DNA of 64,000 nucleotides from Trichobilharzia szidati (taxonomy: Eukaryota; Platyhelminthes; Trematoda; Strigeidida; Schistosomatidae). A program made the translations under genes and the position numbers. The notes beneath the pieces are model-generated. The model saw only the letters and a program-made list of their open reading frames with translations. It was not told the DNA's origin and ran no database searches. This document shows positions 10,661 to 24,300 of this stretch, one piece after another. The number at the start of each line of letters is the position of its first letter. Position 1 is the first letter of the stretch. The stretch is taken from contig OX235277.1 in the NCBI GenBank assembly GCA_944472155.2, positions 21,586,804 to 21,650,803 on the forward strand. The letters run 5' to 3'.

Positions 10661-13600
10661 TTATATTCACTATCGAATTTTCTGCGTGAATTCACAGAAC
10701 GTGGCCATCTGACGTGGTGTCTTGCTAAAATCATTCGACGATCTTTTTATCCACAGAGCAAAATAAGTCAAAGTCAGTCAATACTGGTTTGTTTTAACTA
10801 ATTTTCACGTCCTTGAAAATGAATGTGAACACGCATGCATTAAGAGTTAATCTTTCATCACAAAAACTTCCAGCATTTACCTGTTCGACCGAGAATACAC
10901 CCAATGTCGTTCTTTGGATTGCTGATCCAATTGAAATTTCCGCAAACTTAGAAGTCAAAGATAACGTAAATATTCTGTAATATGTGTTAATATTTTCAGA
11001 ATGAATGCAGTACTATTGAATGTAGAAAGCTTAAAGTGAATCATAACGTTCTTCTATTCGGAATAATCTTCAGATGGCTAAAACGACTCGTCTTTTCAAT
11101 TTCAGAAGAATCATTTATTGTTGATAGTTCTCGGAAATACAACAAAGTGAGTGTGACATTGTGTGGAACCTCTTTGAATTGACCTGAGGTAGAATCGTTG
11201 TCTTACAATGTGATGAAGTCAGCTGATATAGAATGTATTCAACAAGACAAGTTATTGAATTTAATGAATACACTTAATTATTTGACTTACATGAAAGCGC
11301 TTATTTTACAATGGAATAACTGGAAATGGATATAGAAATATTCCACATAATTTTAGAAAGTAAGTTTCGGTGTTTCTCTCAGACAGAAAAGAAATAAAAA
11401 TCTCCAAAAGTAAAATTAACTGAATCAAATTAAGAGAGGTGACAATGTTGCATCAATCGGTGTAGGATTTATCGTGGGAGTCCAATATTTTTGATTTTAA
11501 GACACTGGGTAGAGTTTCTCGCTCTGTTCTCATAATACATTGTCGAGAATAAATCACCCTTCGAATCAAGCGAAGCACGGAAATAAATATCTGTGACATT
11601 TTATGAGCAATGGCGTGATACTTTCTGATTTGTGAATAAATATTTGGATGAGACACAGATTTGGCACCATGTGAGGAGAATCAATCTGATCGCGTCCTTT
11701 CTGAGTTTTTCTGGCAATGTTTCAAGCAAGAGAATATCATTTTAAAATAAAAATTTGGTGTTTTGTTGATTGTGCCAGTTTTGATCACCGACTGATATCA
11801 GTTGAGGGAATAGCAGAAAATTGTTTTGCATATTTATCAGCAGCATATGCCTATGGCATAATCGAAATCTTCAGACTATGCGTTGGGCACTTTGGTCATT
11901 CACGGACCTGGAGAAATTGTAGTGTCGCTTGATTTCTAGGTTGTGTTATATTAATATTGATACAGTTGAATCACTCTGAGATAGGCTTCTAAATCTCCTG
12001 AATACTCGCAATAAAAGGTTCGTCACCATGACAGCGCCTGAGGCTTCTCAGTCGTTAGTTCATTGTGGGAGTTGTGAAAAGTGAGTTGGAAATCTATTTT
12101 TTTGGTACGTTTCGCTTACTGAAATTATTGACGCCGAGAGATTCCACGAGATTCTTGATAAAACTTTTTGAGCTACTCACAAGTAGTATAACGTTTATAT
12201 GCAAACTTTAGGTTGCATCTCCTCTCATAATTGTTTTATAATAGATAAATTACAGTCATTTTATCAATTAATTTACTCTGTGTTTTTTAGTGATACAGTA
12301 ATGTGATTCACCACATTAGATTCGCGAATGTCCGATGAATTATTTGTTTTATAATTCCAATTGATTTTTTAAATTTTTATGTTGCATGTTTAATCAAATG
12401 CAATACATTTTACTGCTACCTTCGCTAACGTAATCATTTAGAAACCTACCCGAAATATGTCTGAATGTTTTCTTATCTCCAGTAGATAAAAGATTTTCTC
12501 AAATTTTTTTCGATTAGGCTCAAATCACTTTTTGTTACACTATTCCTTTTGATCACCATTCTTTAAACGATTAATAAATTTTGTTACATATAATGCTAAT
12601 CTCACTGTAAATCATAGTTTTATCTATGGTTTAAAGTGATACTGACTTTGAAAATAATTCTGTTTCCTGAGATTTCATTTGTAAAATAGTTGCTGAAGCC
12701 ACTGATGAAAACGTCATGCAAACCAGTAATGAAATATCCAAGTTCCAAAATCAGATGTCAGACAGCATCGAACGGTTACGATCTCCATAATGAGCCACAA
12801 GCCTTTACTTTTGTGAAAATGATAATCCCCAGGTATTCATATGCACTTGGCATTTGAGGGTCAACAAGGATTAAGCGTGATCAGACTGGCTGATTCTTTT
12901 CATCGAATCCAGTTGGCGTTTAATTAAAGTATTTGACATTCTTAATAGTGTTATTTCAAACAGAGATACCTGAATTTGAAAGGCGTCGCCAACTTGAATG
13001 AGGCAAATTTCACGCAAATGTTTACCATGGCTAAATCCAGAATGATGAATTCAGCAAGATAAGATGACGTAATTCGATTTCAGTGCTTTCCCTCTCGACG
13101 ATATGACACATAAATACTCAAATTGTGTGCTTGTTTATTCTGAGCTTGTGAGAAATCATTATCTCGTGAAGAAATAGTAACAACCACTCGTATTTCTTTT
13201 CATAATGCTGCTTATGCGGATGACAATAATGTCGTTCAAATCTAACATGTAAAATGATTATATCCATATTCATCTTAAAGTTGTGCATGGTTTTATGCAG
13301 TTGGTAAAAGAAACAGTGAAATAAAATGTCGTCATTAATTCTGCTATGATGTTTCTTATTTACATTTAGCAAATATTATTAATTCATGCTAGAGGCGACG
13401 GGGAGTCTACAAGTGAACCAGCTGGATTCGCATCATGTTTTCTACAACTGCTGCTATTCCTTTCATAGTTATTTGTCAATAACTCAGAATTATTCCCTTC
13501 GTACTATGAATACCAATTACTTACAATCTGACTTTTCATAATGCGATGAAACCTAATTCCATTGCAGTTAACATTGTCTAATAGATAAACAATATATCGT

Positions 13601-16600
13601 ATAAAGTGCTTTCAGTGGTCATTGCGCCACGTTATGCCTAAAAATAGTAAAAGGTTTAACTCAGAAGAGTTCAATTCTGAAGTAACAAACATCTTCACAA
13701 TACAGTACTACTTCTAAATGAAATTTAGTTCAATTCATCAAAACTTACAACAGGGTGATCACGTTTAGATTTGCATGTTTGTAATTATCTGTAGGGTTCA
13801 ACAATAGAATATTTGTCATCGAGTTTAAAAGCAGTGAGTGTCAGGTGGGAAAGCATATGAAATATTTAAACATACTTGAGGTTAGTTATGACCATTTAAT
13901 TAACCTGGGAGAACTTCAGACACTCTACTATATCATATATGCACCTTAGGCTGGGTGTATCTGAGAAATATTACTTTAACACTTAAATCTTGGTTTCGTA
14001 TTATTTTAACAGGTGGACAGTGTGATTGCATTTTTGTGGTATCGATTCCATTTGAGAGACTTATTAGACAGGTTTAACGGTAGACAAGGATAGAAACTTT
14101 TGTGAGATTGTTTGGATGTTTCTCATTTGGTCAAAACTTGAAGTCGCCTTACTTACGATACAGTTCTGTATTATCTTGCTTGATAGTGGAACAGTTGAAC
14201 TATATTTATAACAGTATTGTAGTATTAACTTCTGATGTGTAACCAATGAAAGCATTTTTATGGATTTGGAGCCTATCATAATACCTAAGACTGACGCATA
14301 CATGTCAAATTGGAATTTCTTGAGGGTTAATATATTCGACAAGAGAATGCACAGGTTACTTCAATTTCAGAACTAATGTAAATTTTGACGTCCAACTTAC
14401 TTTTCCCATTAGGAAGTGTAATGGTACCTGAAATTTGATAAAAAATGCTTATCATGTTGAACGAGGAAGTATTTGTACAGAAAACGTGACATGAACAAAT
14501 TTTTACTTAAATTGTATGATCAGGTGTGTATCTTACTGCCTACAAAATGGTTATATGCATTATGCTGCTGCTCTTTCTGTTTCACTATAGGAAATGCAGG
14601 ACCACAACGTTACAGTAATGGGTTATTAAGTGACAATGCTAAACAGACTGAGCGTGGCATTTCTATACTCTAGATGTTTATTTGAATTCAGACACTCATT
14701 CTCTTGTTCAGTCAAGTTTTCAGAATCCTGAAATTAAATATGTACACTAAGCTTATCCAAATGTATCAGCCTTGGTAGGTTCAAGATGAGAAACGTTCAT
14801 GAGTGAATATACGCCAGAGACCGCTTTACGATAAAGTCAGTGTAGACCTAGAGTAGGCGTAAATTTTCTGAGCAAATATTTCTTGATATTTATTACAGCT
14901 TGGAGATAACAATGCAACATAGACTGATACACTGACTTTGCTGCACTTTTTATCATGAAATGTGATTCATATATGATGATAATCATTCTGATGGAGTAGT
15001 AAACTGATTGATGTGAATGGTTCTTTATTTGTAATCCAAAAAGGCCAGTAAATAACAGTTTAATATGCGCATTCATTTCTTTGTAATATCTGCACGTCGC
15101 GAAAATAGAGAAACGAAAGTTTGAATAAAATCTACAAAATAATGAGGTATTTATGAGTAAGGAGGATAATAGTTGACACTAGTCTTATTGATAATACCGC
15201 ACACATGCTTCTTGTGTAGGTTAACCTTCACAAGAAACGTTTTATGCAAACCAATCAATAACTTAAATTTACTAGTAGTAATTGTATCGGATTATGTTCT
15301 TTACGCCTATCTGCTTTCGTGAATGTTCTAAAGTTGATTTGTCTGTCATATCACCTTCACGTACAAAGAGCGACAACTACACCCTATGTATTCATGTCCG
15401 CACATGTATGTTGGTATAAAATGTTGAATGTAATATATGCATTGGAAGACCATAATAACAGCTAATTCACACTGACTCATCTCTTCTCACCTAATCGATT
15501 TGTAATCACTTATAAGTGCGTTTTTCTATATTAATACAAAACCATCTTGTCACCGGTCAACAAGTGATGTGTTTTGAATCAACTATCACAAACTCTCGAA
15601 TCTTCTTCCAAACTAAGGATAATTAACTGCTGTTTCATTACAGTTTGTGAATACATCCGGCTGTTCATTCCAATAAGAGTTGTATTCTTGACTATTCGTC
15701 CTCATATAAAACTCCTTCAGAATGGAATCAAAATGTTCATTTCTTATTTTGGGTAGGCAATATCCTATGAAAGCACGATATTGATGAATAAATAATTTCA
15801 CCTGAGTTGTAAATTAAATTTTTCTTCTATTAATATGATCCCAGATATGAAACCACTATTCTTACTCGTGAGAATAACATAAATGTTCCTGAAAAATGTT
15901 AACACTAATAAGAGGAATGTATCAAAGAGACTATAGCATACACACTGAATTCACAACGTTTTGCAATTCATTGTATTTCAGTCAGGATTGGCCTAGTATT
16001 CAACCACATGGTTAAGACGGTCACGAGCATAGACTTTATTTTCAGTTGCATTCTGAATAGCTGCTGTCCTTGAGAACTTGATAAAACTTAAGTCTCGAAG
16101 TGATGTTGTAATAACTGATATGATTATGAACAATAAATTGTGTTCGAAACGTCATCCAGTGAGTAATACTATTTCACTCTTTGACATATCTAGTAAACAA
16201 ACTTATATGGAATCATGCAATTTATGAGCTCTCTCGGAATTTCAAAGATTCGGCTTTGCCATGAACGTAATGAACACCAGAGAAAACAAGAAGTGGATAT
16301 CAACGAGTAACCGACTATCTGCACAAGTTACTGGAATTAATTTATCAATCGACCACAATTGGTAAGTTTCTAACTTTAACTATTTATGCAAAAACTACAT
16401 GTTTCATATGTTGGTTTATAATATTGTGTGAGACGTTGTCGGATTAATTTGTTGAGTGCCTTTCAATATAGAAATTTATTTTCCCATAGAAACTATTTAA
16501 TTCTGTCTCAAATGAATACGATTCAAAGTTACTCTGATTTACACCAGCTATCAATTTTAGACTAAGAAATGCTTAGTCGACAGAATGCATTGCATTAATT

Positions 16601-17494
16601 GAGAATCTGTGAAAAGCTGAAAATAACTAGACCTGATCAAACGTGTTGGTGCAGTTAGGGTGAATAAGAGTGGTAGTATAGAAAAAGTGAGTCACCTTCT
16701 GAGTGATCGAAAAAAGTTTTAAAAATTTAATAATTCTAGTGACACGACTGGGGACGCTGAACGTCAAATGACTTAGGCATGAAATTCATGGGCAGAACGA
16801 GATCTGACTTATTCAGGAGAGAAGTGGCAAGTAAAGCAGTTGGTACCTCAACATTCTGGGCTGATGACCTTCCATGTATCCAGCATTTTAGAAAGTGTTA
16901 AAAGACCGAATACTTTATATACGCATATCATTTAGGTCGGAAATCATCCACAAGTATTGGCACTTTTAATGTTTATCCCGTTTATACTCCCTTCTTGATT
17001 CCTTTCTTTCATCGACAAACGTTTATTTCACAGCTTCTTCGACTTCACGTCTTTAATTAGCAGGTCTTAGAACTTCGGCTTATCATTTTAACTTTGGTCA
17101 TTATATTTACAGCTCTCTGTTCATTCCACTTCACTTCATTTATTAACTGTTAGTCATTCACGAGCATAACATTTTATTTTGCAACACAGCATCGTTGTTC
17201 TAAATTCTCACCCTTCGAACATACCTGGAGCATACCGCACTTGTCGGTTTATTTCTCTGTGGTATTCAAATTGTCTCCCCTACCACAGACTACACTCACC
17301 ACTGAAAGGCGTACTTCATTTGTCTGAATATATATATATATATATATTCCATCTAATCTGATAACACGCTCTTATTCACCATGCATATTTTAAATGGCAA
17401 TCGCAATTAATCGATCATTGCTCCACCTTGATCTTAATCTATATACATTTAATCTTCTAAAAGAAAAATCCCCATATTGAAATCAAAACAACAT
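10661..17494. other. AT-rich DNA, no gene recognised
   Basis: Only short frames. One hammerhead-shaped sequence at 16115-16159 is listed separately. A (TA)n microsatellite lies at about 17325-17348. Confidence 0.4.
16115..16159 (+). other. hammerhead-shaped relic, non-canonical core
   Basis: CTGAT and ATCCAG can form stem I with one bulge. TGAACA...TGTTC gives a 5-bp stem II. GAAAC and ACGTC follow as in hammerheads. The first core half reads ATGATTA rather than CUGANGA, so catalysis is not expected. It is related to the motif in the arms of the 55.3-56.2 kb fold-back element. Confidence 0.35.
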
Positions 17495-17873
17495 TTTGAG
17501 CGAACAATTGTTTTCGATAACTTCTTCTTCAGGCTCTACAGCTATAAATCCATGAATAATAGAGTACATATAGCCAATAAAGGCAAATGAAAATAATATC
17601 AGAAACTGTATTCGGGTGCATGTGTAAGTTGAGATGATAGTCCATTAGTTAACATAGTCAATCAAATGTGTATAAGGTGTATGGTCAGAAAAAATGTGAT
17701 GAAGTGTGAATGAACAATTGGGTGATATAGTGCTGTTTTATAGTCAACGGAATACAAGTGTCATTGGGGTGAGAGAAATGCGATAACCACAAAATACATA
17801 CAAACACACACTAACAAAGGGGACACTGAATGTGAGGGCTGACCGATAATGTCTAATGATTAAAATAAAGAGG
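17495..17873 (+). repeat. left inverted arm
   Basis: Reverse complement of 18191-18570 with few mismatches, including the blocks around GGGCTGACCGATAATGTC and the hammerhead-like motif. Confidence 0.85.
17498..17536 (-). ncRNA. hammerhead-like motif, left arm
   Basis: Minus strand: GAGC / CTGAAGA / AGAAGTTATC / GAA / AACAATTGTT (palindromic stem III) / C / GCTC. The stem I strands GAGC and GCTC pair perfectly. CUGANGA and GAAA cores are intact. Stem II is weak, as in the PLE at 614-654. Confidence 0.55.
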
Positions 17874-18190
17874 TACGGAACAATCTCCTCAATGGCACAC
17901 GATTACGCCTCCTAGCCAGTGCTGAGGCTTTAGAGAATAAGAGAGAGACCAGACCTATATGTACAGAAAACGAACTTTTTCGCTCTCTTTGTCTACCCTG
18001 GTCCACTATAAGGTCACCAGGATCATAATTTTCCGTATTACTATTACCATTATTATCATTCTGTGATATCATGTCTTTATTATCCATTTCTTCACCCAGT
18101 TTATTTCACCTCATTGTTACCCTTAATTTTGTCAACCTTTATGATTTTACACTAAGCCTACCAATTCTATAACATCTTATTACAATTTAG

Positions 18191-18570
18191 CCTCTTTATT
18201 TTATCATTAGACATTATCGGTCAGCCCTCACATTCAGTGTCCCCTTTGTTAATGTGTGTTTGTATGTATTTTGTGGTTATCGCATTTCTCTCACCCCAAT
18301 GACACTTGTATTCCGTTGACTATAAAACAGCACTATATCACCCAATTGTTCATTCACACATCATCACATTTTTTCTGACTATACACCTTATACACATTTG
18401 ATTGACTATGTTAACTAATGGACTATCATCTCAACTTACACATGCACCCCAATACAGTTTCTGATATTATTTTCATTTGCCTTTATTGGCTATATGTACT
18501 CTATTATTCATGGATTTATAGCTGTAGAGCCTGAAGAAGAAGTTATCGAAAACAATTGTTCGTTCGAAAT
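18191..18570 (-). repeat. right inverted arm
   Basis: Reverse complement of the left arm. High identity implies either recent formation or ongoing homogenisation. Confidence 0.85.
18527..18565 (+). ncRNA. hammerhead-like motif, right arm
   Basis: Mirror copy of 17498-17536 on the plus strand. It is identical except that the closing strand is GTTC, which leaves one G-T wobble in stem I. Confidence 0.55.
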
Positions 18571-21143
18571 CTTATTAGCATATAATCTATATACATCTGT
18601 ATCTATTTTGTAAAATTATTTGGAATATCTCTTAGTCGCCACCACATACCAACATTATTGGATTTAAAATTCGAATAAATAAAGAAGTGTTTATTGAAAA
18701 TAAGTGCTTTTTCGGTCAATATAACCTGCGCTAAATACTCACGGTTTTTTGACATTCCAATACGAGCAAAACACGTTCGCATTGAAGCCTTAATGTCTTC
18801 AGTTAGATTTACTCTGTTGTTGTTAGTGCATTGTGATTACGCATCTGACACTTTCTAATCTTCAAGAACAAGAACACCGAGTGTCTGTACACATGAATAG
18901 GGCCAGCCGTTAGTGAGCAATTCATTGGTATTATTTATTTATTTAATCTGATCGGTGTGATCGTAAACATTCTATAACACTCCAAGTCGTCGTGTTATTT
19001 GAAAATATATGAGAATATTTCAGAAACATGCTGCTTATATTTTCTAATTCAGTATCAAACTCCTCAGTCTCATAAATTAAGTATCCTAGTGTGCAAGATA
19101 TTTGTTGATTTCATTGACGTGCCTATGAGACCTGTCGCCATATTGCATTCCTTTTAAAATTTTCCTTTCCTTTCGGTGAAGATAAACCAAGTGAATAGTT
19201 CCTCGTCACTATACTTCCATGAAACAAACCAATGAAATTCTCTCTCCATGTAATTGTGTGGCACGCTTCACAACATGTGTCCTTATTTTCGAAGTGAACA
19301 CTTATTTTTGAATTCAGTGATGCAACCAATCACTCTCGTCATTTATATATATAAAGGCATAAATTCTGTTATACAACTATTATCAATTTGTAGAACGAAT
19401 TGCACAAACCATACTTTCAACTGATTCTCTTTAGAAATACTTCATTTGTGTGAACAACATTTCTCTAAAGAAACAAGGTGGTGGACTTGGCCAGATATGG
19501 TCAGTAAAATTGGGCGACATTCCTACTGAAACGAAATGGTTGTCTAATTAGAAATATTGTTTCATAGTGCTTAACATTTTCTTATCAAACAGATTTCGAC
19601 AATCGATAACTGTGCACCTTAGAGCACACAGTGTACAAAAGAGTGATGAGGTGATGTCGAAATGATGTACATTCAATTTACATAGTCAAGGCGCCTAATC
19701 CAGTGTCTCGTTATCAGAATGGCCTGAGAAACTGCTGGTTATCATCATTATCTTTCCCATAAGCCATACTTTTATTACTTGTCTCATACTTTCAAACTAT
19801 GGTCGGTGTGTAGTCGAAGTAATAATTCTGATTTTGAGTTAGAACGATAACGGCAACTTAGTGTCATTCTCTACATGACCACACACCGAAACGCAGTCAA
19901 TGTTTGCAAAATTCAGTGTAATTACGCAAAACGACGCGAATGCTATGAAACAATTTAAACTGAAGCGAGTGTTGTGCATGCTAGTCAAACTGTCAAGGAA
20001 GGTATTTTTTTAAAATTAAATAATTTCAAGGAACTGGAATACACTAAAATACTAAAATCACACAAAATTCACTGACTTTTGGGAAAGGATTTTGATAGCA
20101 CACTGAGTATTAACTCACCTCTACACCTGATTCAAATTCATGCACTAGGTTGCTTACCAGATCCTCAGCAAAACCATCGAATAATGTCAGTATTCTTTTC
20201 AATACCACCTCTGATCAAATTTTATAAACCTGCATGCCATTTTTCACACACAGTGTCACTAACAGTTATCAAAGAACTAAATAAATTGGAGACAGGTACT
20301 TCAAGACATCAATGTTTAATATGGCTTGCAGTGAGAGTATGTAGATATTGATTAACCTGTGTAATAGAGAGAGAAACAGAAAATAGAAAAGAATAGAACT
20401 GTTATGTGAAAGAGTGGTTACTTAACCCGACAGACTGCATGATATTTTCTGTAAATAGTGATTGCTTCAACTGTTTGAAGTCTTGAGATAGAGTGCTAGA
20501 AAATTTTAAAAGCTCTAGAAATTATTTTCGAAGCGAATACAGGAATAACGGTTATATTATATTCCCTTATGAAAATAATACGACATAGAGAACGCCGAAA
20601 CACAATTTCACTTTGCATGTTATTCTACTTACTCTCACTAAGTAGCTCAAATGTTCGTAAAATAAATTTTTCATTAATGTAACTTATTCAATTTAGGTTT
20701 GCATGAATGTTGATGCAGACAACAGAACTTTCACTCAAGTGAGCCATGGTGATACGCTTATACACACAAGTAGTTTCAAAATCATGTTTAAAAATTTCTA
20801 CGCATTTTCATGATTCGACCATGATAATGTGAACTAAATGTGAAATGTGCTGGCCATATGGTGAACTGAGACCAATCTCTATTATATTCAATGCATCATC
20901 AGTATATTCTATCATTTATCGTCTACCAAATTTGCATAAAACCTACGTCATTCGTTCCTTTACATATTTAGCACTCATATCTGACCTGCTCACGAGCTAA
21001 ATGTAACTATATGATGAATCAAGGATATTCCAAATGAATTCAAAATGATGATAGTCCACTTATGGTCCCTAAATTTCACTCATCCATAGTAACTTGTCAT
21101 CTTTCACTATCACTCGTGTTGGTCAAAGAATCATTTTAGCCGG
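18571..21143. other. AT-rich DNA, no gene recognised
   Basis: No supported feature. Confidence 0.4.
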
Positions 21144-21358
21144 TTTTTTCATCCTTCACGTTTCCCAGTGGAACATAGAGCTTCAAGCTAGTGGCTTGAA
21201 GTTTCTGGATAGGGTTGCTAGACTCATGCCCAACCTTTCCTATTCACCAACATTATTTCTGGCTCAGCGAGGTAAAGGAGTGCGTCGGTCGGGGTCGAAC
21301 CCCGAACCATATGCATGGTCGGCGAGCGTCCTAACCGCTATGCCACCGAACCGGTGTA
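21144..21358 (-). mobile_element. tRNA-derived SINE, uninterrupted copy
   Basis: Minus-strand reading: tRNA-like head with A box TGGCATAGCGG (21345-21335) and B box GGGTTCGACCC (21302-21292). The body contains GGTTGGGCATGAGTCTAGCAACCC and the block with GCTTGAAGCTC, and the copy ends in an A-run (21149-21144). It is the intact reference for the copy split by the RTE at 5.7-9.0 kb. The body block GGTTGGGC...CTAGCAAC resembles the RTE 5' region near 5793-5818, suggesting the SINE borrowed LINE sequence. Confidence 0.75.
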
Positions 21359-24300
21359 GTCATCCAATCATATGAAGGGGAATGGTTTACATATGAGTAG
21401 CTGACACACCAGCTACTTAGTGTAAACTACACGCTACTCACACATTATGTATTTCAATTCAAAATCTGCATCAGTCTTATAAATTTTGATTGTATTGTTA
21501 GAAGACCAAGTCCTCCTGCAATAGCAGATGCACTTAAACAATACACTTTGAAAATTCTTATCACATATTCACTCATCGAATCAATTATATCGGGAAAAAG
21601 AGGTCAAATTATATTTAACTTTTAGGACTACTTTTGGTGACGTAATGAGGTGAGCACAGCCAAGTACAGGCAAGGTAATTATAATAGATAAATAGTAATA
21701 TTATTTGAGTGTGTTACTCTGACTGTTTTCATAAATACTGTCGAAAGCTGTTTCGATATCACTCTTGTGATTATTATAAATTAAGTATTTTGCTATAGAC
21801 AAAGTCGTCAGTCCGCTACCTCAGCGTATCTGTTTTTCAAAACACTTGAGTATATCTTCTTTAGCCTAACGTTCAAAGCGCATGCCAATATAAACGCAAA
21901 TGACATAGTGTACAGAATGCGACATAATCATTTGTGTAATGCTGACGCATGTATTGAAGATTGTTTTCGACTTTTCGATAATTATAAGGTGGGCTAAAAG
22001 TAGGTCAAGAAAGATGACCTCATTTAGTTTATCTTGAATTCTCACCATTTCTCTCACATTGTAAGACGATCTGATGAAGAAAGGTTTGTTAACTATGGGA
22101 GAGTGTTTAAGCAAATCATCACCACCGATTTCGACCCATGGTCAGGTTTCAAGTTAATTATGCTGGCAATAATACATCATATATCCAGATCTTTAAGTGC
22201 GTTGGAGCCAAAATGCTTTCTGTAGAAACAAATTTGGATTTTAAGCAGTTATGATACTCTGTTGAGTTAGGAGCTAGAGGACTTAAGTGGCGATGGTCTA
22301 AACCGAATCCCCACAAACTAACTCCCGGAAAACAGTGTGTTATTAGCTACGTACAACATTGTTCCTGCATATATGGAAAACTCTCTAGGAGGAAAGCTAC
22401 ATGAGGGACAGTATCAGACGTGTGAACAGATTACAGTGGTAATAAGCAACAAATTGTCCTGCAGCTCATCAGCCCAGTATGCCTGCATTTGAAACTGGAA
22501 AAAATATCAAACAAATAATATGGAACTTTGAAACAGTCGGTGTGATTATCGTTGTTTCGTACAAAGTATTATCAACGTCAGACACTTTTGCAGACGGTTT
22601 GCTATTTCGCAAATGAGAGTTTGTATGTGCAAGAAAAAGGTGATTGACCAAGGTGACAAGGGGCTCTAAGAATAAAACGTGTCTCTCAGAAGTTGCAGTG
22701 ATATAACACATAAACAGTGTCAATTTCAAACATATCAAAACAAATGTCAGTGAAAAGTTTGTCCATTGGGGAATAGATCAGTGAATTATAAACATAATCG
22801 CCAGTCGATAACCTCAACAGGCTCTATTCAAATCGTTGGTGTGCCCTATTCAAATGCATAAAGATGAAAAAGTATTTGAGATCACTACAAATTACTTGAA
22901 AATTTGCGTCGAATCTAAGCCACTATGTTATTTGTCTAATCCTTGTTGATTCTATTGAGTTTCAGGTTCCCAAGTAATATCATTGTTAGTCACTCAACTG
23001 AATGTTCTCATTATCAATTTCACATTACCCTCAAAGACTTTTTGACTAAAGTATCTTTTCCTGATTCATTTCAAGTCAGTATTTTATAATTACCCTGATA
23101 CGTCTTATAGATGGTGGGTTTTACCAAAACCATCACTTCACCTCTACCTAAAGTAAAAGATTCAGAGGATGTGGAGTCGAACGGTGAATCTGAAATTGCT
23201 GATAATTAACTTTATTCGCCCTTTTATTATCCATTCATGCGTTATCATATATGAACGTTTGTTCAAACATTGAGTGAAAGTAGTATCGTATTCTATAACG
23301 ACACATAGCGAAATGGATTTCATTCGATAAATTTCAGCAAATACCGAGCTACAATGAGTTATGTTTTACTTGGTTGTTGTAAATACTATTCTGTGAGTAT
23401 TTTCACAAAGTAGTTACTTAGCTTAAAAACCAAGGAATATGAGGAATGGTCTAATAGGTAATACAGTGGAACACAAGGGAAATGGAAAGTTTGGTATGTT
23501 TGTGAATAGTTTTAATGAAGTCTCCTCTGATAAACTAAACCTATGGTCACTAGTTTAGATATACCACAAAATTATTGGAATGCCTACAAAATCGAGTCAT
23601 ACTCAGAGGAATAAAACAAAACATAAAAGAGACAACTTTAATGGCACAACGATGAAATGTTTTTCGGCCACTTGTGACTATTTCTTCAGTGAGTGATGAT
23701 TCTGATCAGCATCAACCTCCGTGTTTAGCAAATACTTATTCAGAAAATAGTCTTATTAATGGGGTTATTACTGATTACTATAGTACTACCAATGTTAGAC
23801 ATTTGTACACCTTTTACCAGTCACATTTGTACTGGTGGTTGCCTAGGATTGCCGGCTATGGAGAATATGTATAATGTATTTATCTCACTATTTTATGTTA
23901 TGCGAAGGCCAGTGTAGCATTTCTTACGACTAGTACAATGTCTTTATTGTAAATGTTGTTGATCTTGTGTTATTCTGATGTTGGATGTTTTGCTCCGCAT
24001 TTAACTGAATGAAGTGGTCATATTGGTTTGAGTGCGATGTCTTTATCGGATGGTTTCGGTATTTAACATCTAACATTTCAATAATATTTTTATCAAAGGC
24101 AGAATGCAACTAGAGCTATTGGTGCTTGTTCGATTTGAACGTGGACATCTTTTGATGGATTTGTAGGAGTATCCGATTAATAAACATCTGCCTTCTGTTA
24201 TCTTTACCATATAGCTTCGGAAATGTGTTTGCTTTTTACGAATAATGTTTTTACACAGCTTCCTTACTGTGTAGCTGGAGATGACTATTTGATTCAAGGA

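Larger units (their letters stand above)
17495..18570. mobile_element. fold-back element with ~380-bp inverted arms
   Basis: The left arm (17495-17873) and right arm (18191-18570) are near-perfect inverted repeats around a 317-bp centre. Each arm carries an outward-lying hammerhead-like motif near its outer edge. PLEs can have inverted terminal repeats with hammerheads, so this is best read as a deleted, non-autonomous PLE derivative. No RT or GIY-YIG sequence remains inside. The centre holds a 75-codon minus-strand frame (18087-17860) of unknown meaning. Confidence 0.75.

Noticed and set aside
23662..23689. CTGAAGA...GAAA hammerhead-like string (minus strand)
   Set aside because: Both core halves occur, but I could not form stem I or stem III, and stem II is asymmetric. 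Insufficient without relatives.
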